Shown: positions 6,236 through 7,899 of the stretch, piece by piece | How the letters are laid out: each line of letters begins with the position of its first letter | How positions within the stretch are numbered: the stretch's first letter is position 1 | Origin: Oscillospiraceae bacterium | GTDB taxonomy: Bacteria; Bacillota; Clostridia; Oscillospirales; Oscillospiraceae | Reading direction: 5' to 3' | Length of the DNA: 7,899 bases | NCBI GenBank assembly: GCA_015068335.1 | Contig: SVKT01000073.1 | Span: forward strand, 1-7,899 | The notes under the pieces: generated by a model | Database searches by the model: none | Seen by the model: the letters and a program-made list of their open reading frames with translations, nothing else | What the model was told of the DNA's origin: nothing | Translations under genes and position numbers: made by a program

Positions 6236-6262
6236 GTTTTCGTATTTTTCCCAAAAACACTA

Positions 6263-6291
6263 TTGAAAATGAAAGCGCAATGTGCTACTAT
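6263..6291 (+). promoter_or_regulatory. Extended -10 promoter of the citrate synthase gene
   Basis: TTGAAA (6263-6268) and TACTAT (6286-6291) are 17 bp apart, with TGC (6283-6285) immediately before the -10, making an extended -10. A and T tracts just upstream (TTTTT 6245-6249, AAAAA 6253-6257) could act as an UP element. The start of transcription is predicted near 6298, giving a leader of about 33 nt that carries AAAGGAG. Confidence 0.75.
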
Positions 6292-6302
6292 TGCAGCACA
6301 TT
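6279..6302. promoter_or_regulatory. Candidate repressor operator across the -10 and start site
   Basis: A perfect 8-bp inverted repeat, AATGTGCT (6279-6286) and AGCACATT (6295-6302), has an 8-bp spacer. It covers the -10 hexamer and the predicted start of transcription, where a bound dimeric repressor would block RNA polymerase. Most of the left arm would not be transcribed, so a DNA operator fits better than an RNA hairpin. The cognate regulator is not in the window. Confidence 0.5.
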
Positions 6303-6330
6303 ACTCCTCCAAAGCGGAAAGGAGCCCGTT

Positions 6331-7716
6331 ATGTTCCGAAAAGAAAATCAGGAGAACGCCTACTGCGAGATCACGCCCGCCATTCTTGCGCTGAAAGAGC
6401 AGTGGGAGAAAAAGAACTACATTGATCCCCGCCTGTACAAACAGTACAACGTCAAGCGCGGCCTGCGCGACGAGGACGGCCGCGGCGTGCTGACGGGTCT
6501 GACCCGCGTGGGCGAGATCCAGTCCTACAACGTGGTCACGGACGAGAATGGCGAGCATATCGTGCCCGCCGACGGCGTTTTGTACTATCGCGGCATCGAC
6601 TGCCGGGAGATCGTGCGCGGCACCGCCGACCGCGGCCGCTTTGCCTTCGAGGAGGCCGCCTATCTGCTGCTGTTCGGCGAACTGCCCACGGCGAAGCAGT
6701 TGGAGGATTTCTGCGACCAACTCTCCTCCTACCGCACGCTGCCCACCAACTTCTTCCGCGACATCATTATGAAAACGCCGCCGAAGGACCTGATGAACAC
6801 GATGCAGCGCGCCATTCTGGCTCTGTTCTGCTACGACGACAAGCCCAACGACATCAGTCTGGACAACGTGCTGCGTCAGAGCCTGCAACTGACCGCCAAT
6901 ATGCCCGTGCTGGCCATCTACGCCTATCAGGCCTGGCGTTACAGCCAGGGCCAGAGTCTGTTCATCCACCACCCCCTGCCCGGGCTGTCCACCGCGGAAA
7001 ACTTCCTGCGGATGCTCCGGGAGGACCACTCCTACACCGAACTGGAAGCCCGCGTGCTGGACGTGGCGCTGGTGCTGCACGCCGATAACGGCGGCGGCAA
7101 CAACTCCACCTTCACCAACCACGTGGTCACCTCCTCCGGCACCGACACCTACTCCGCCATCGCCGCCTCTATGGCGTCTTTGAAGGGCCCCCGCCACGGC
7201 GGCGCCAACAGCAAGGTGATGGATATGATGCGGGACATCAAGGCCCACATCATCGACTGGGACGACGAGCCCGCCGTGGAGCACTACCTGACCCGCATTC
7301 TGGACAAGGAGGCCTTCGACCGCAGCGGTCTGATCTACGGTCTGGGCCACGCCGTCTACACCCGCACCGACCCCCGCTGCGAGGTCTTCCGGGACTATGT
7401 GTATCAGTTGGCCACGGAAAAGGGCTACGACGCCGAACTGCGCCTGTACACCAACGTGGAGAAGATCGGCAAGCGGCTGCTGATGGAGCGCCGCAACAAG
7501 GACACCCTCTCCACCAACATCGACTTTTTCAGCGGCTTCGTGTATGAGATGCTGGGTCTGCCCGGTGAACTGTACACCCCGTTGTTCACCGTGGCCAGAA
7601 TCTCCGGTTGGAGCGCCCACCGGATGGAGGAACTCTCCATCGGCGGCAAACTCATCCGGCCCCGCTACGAATCCGTGGAACAGCACCGCCCCTACACCCC
7701 CATCGAGGAGCGCTGA
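6331..7716 (+). CDS. gltA: Citrate synthase (long Firmicutes type), catalytic His replaced by Asn
   Basis: This 461-residue Si-type citrate (or 2-methylcitrate) synthase condenses oxaloacetate with acetyl-CoA (or propionyl-CoA). Conserved parts include YYRGIDCREIV (85-95), LLLFGELP (112-119), GPRHGGAN (286-293, His H289 equivalent to pig H320), IYGLGHAVYTRTDPR (335-349; H340, catalytic Asp D347, R349) and GWSAHRMEE (426-434, R431). The segment that normally reads HA(D/E)HGGGNNSTF or ADHE.N, holding the His equivalent to pig H274, reads HADNGGGNNSTF here. The codon at 7087-7089 is AAC, so residue 253 is Asn. Length and frame are intact, and no other damage is seen. ATG 6331 has AAAGGAG 6 nt upstream; an earlier in-frame ATG at 6280 lies upstream of the predicted transcript start. 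The gene has its own regulated-looking promoter and a strong terminator. The symbol follows the COG name; citZ is the Bacillus equivalent. Confidence 0.95.
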   Translation: MFRKENQENAYCEITPAILALKEQWEKKNYIDPRLYKQYNVKRGLRDEDGRGVLTGLTRVGEIQSYNVVTDENGEHIVPADGVLYYRGIDCREIVRGTADRGRFAFEEAAYLLLFGELPTAKQLEDFCDQLSSYRTLPTNFFRDIIMKTPPKDLMNTMQRAILALFCYDDKPNDISLDNVLRQSLQLTANMPVLAIYAYQAWRYSQGQSLFIHHPLPGLSTAENFLRMLREDHSYTELEARVLDVALVLHADNGGGNNSTFTNHVVTSSGTDTYSAIAASMASLKGPRHGGANSKVMDMMRDIKAHIIDWDDEPAVEHYLTRILDKEAFDRSGLIYGLGHAVYTRTDPRCEVFRDYVYQLATEKGYDAELRLYTNVEKIGKRLLMERRNKDTLSTNIDFFSGFVYEMLGLPGELYTPLFTVARISGWSAHRMEELSIGGKLIRPRYESVEQHRPYTPIEER

Positions 7717-7727
7717 CGAAAAAGATC

Positions 7728-7758
7728 CCCGGGCGGCAACCGCCGCCCGGGATTTTTT
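7728..7758 (+). terminator. Rho-independent terminator of citrate synthase
   Basis: A perfect 10-bp stem, CCCGGGCGGC (7728-7737) with GCCGCCCGGG (7742-7751), has an AACC loop and is followed by A and TTTTTT (7753-7758). It starts 12 nt after the stop codon. An A-rich stretch before the stem could allow some activity on the minus strand. Confidence 0.93.
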
Positions 7759-7778
7759 GAAAAAAACAAAATATGGGG

Positions 7779-7807
7779 TTGACATTATCAAAAGTTTTGG
7801 CTATACT
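7779..7807 (+). promoter_or_regulatory. Near-consensus promoter of the tRNA-Leu gene
   Basis: A perfect TTGACA (7779-7784) and TATACT (7802-7807, 5 of 6) are separated by exactly 17 bp. An A-rich tract (7760-7772) lies just upstream as a possible UP element. The predicted start is near 7814, about 28 nt before the mature tRNA 5' end, which fits a stable-RNA gene. Confidence 0.88.
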
Positions 7808-7841
7808 GGTCAAGCAGTCTTTTCAGGGGAGCATTGCATTT

Positions 7842-7899
7842 GCGGCTGTGCTGGAACTGGTAGACAGGCCAGCTTGAGGTGCTGGTGTCGATTCGACGT
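7842..7899 (+). tRNA. tRNA-Leu (anticodon GAG), 3' part cut by the window end
   Basis: The acceptor 5' strand is GCGGCTG (7842-7848), followed by TG and then a D arm with stem CTG/CAG and a loop containing TGGTAGA. The anticodon stem CCAGC (7869-7873) pairs with GCTGG (7881-7885) around the loop TTGAGGT. The anticodon is GAG at 7876-7878, which reads CUC and CUU. A long class II variable arm follows (GTCG-ATT-CGAC, 7887-7897), as expected for leucine. The T arm and the 3' acceptor strand lie beyond the window. Confidence 0.93.

Noticed and set aside
6280..6330. Upstream in-frame ATG at 6280 as the citrate synthase start
   Set aside because: It lies between the -35 and -10 elements, upstream of the predicted transcript start. 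ATG 6331 has an excellent AAAGGAG at 6-nt spacing and matches the family N-terminus.
6301..7791. Long minus-strand open frame opposite citrate synthase (496 codons)
   Set aside because: Low-complexity Val/Gly/Ala/His/Gln composition typical of the reverse strand of a high-GC gene. It also runs through the terminator hairpin at 7728-7758 and has no supported start.
7842..7899. tRNA-Leu as an integration site for a mobile element
   Set aside because: tRNA-Leu genes are common integration targets, but the 3' end lies outside the window and no integrase or attachment repeat is visible.

Overview
This is a GC-rich, densely packed bacterial window with strong Shine-Dalgarno sites, consensus sigma-A-type promoters and GC-stem/U-tract terminators. 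The gene families (M29 aminopeptidase, compact gamma-carbonic anhydrase, AI-2E permease, ArsC/Spx-like thioredoxin-fold protein, long citrate synthase) point to a high-GC gut-type Bacillota, probably of the Oscillospiraceae (Oscillibacter/Flavonifractor/Lawsonibacter-like). That placement is inference from family content and style, not from a search.

Layout. (1) Positions 2-910, plus strand: the C-terminal part of a large, probably exported surface protein whose start lies outside the window. (2) Positions 911-1099: a convergent spacer holding three stem-loop terminators. (3) Positions 4063 down to 1100, minus strand: a tight three-gene operon, M29 aminopeptidase then gamma-carbonic anhydrase-like protein then AI-2E family permease (gaps of 28 and 32 nt), with a recognisable promoter at 4102-4130 (17-bp spacer) and a terminator at 1066-1098. 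(4) Positions 5420 down to 4194, minus strand: an ArsC/Spx-like protein lacking the usual active-site cysteine, then a YihY/BrkB-family membrane protein whose best ribosome-binding site has no normal start codon behind it. (5) Position 5457 onward, plus strand: a Sir2-family NAD-dependent protein deacylase, divergent from group 4 across about 35 bp. (6) Positions 6174-6330: a densely patterned regulatory region with three 9-bp TTGCAA-cored repeats, A/T tracts, an extended -10 promoter and a perfect 8-bp inverted repeat across the -10 and start site. It drives (7) a citrate synthase (6331-7716) in which the catalytic histidine that the family normally carries is read as Asn. (8) A strong terminator, a near-perfect promoter and the 5' two thirds of a tRNA-Leu(GAG) close the window.

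Functional reading. Sir2 and citrate synthase both sit on acetyl-CoA/NAD metabolism and are adjacent and co-directional, but the citrate synthase has its own, apparently well-regulated promoter. The minus-strand genes are housekeeping-type peptidase, hydratase and membrane functions. I found no mobile element, CRISPR array, defence island or obvious new multi-gene system. The most notable signals are the substituted active site and complex promoter of citrate synthase, the Cys-less ArsC/Spx-like protein and the apparent non-AUG start of the YihY gene.
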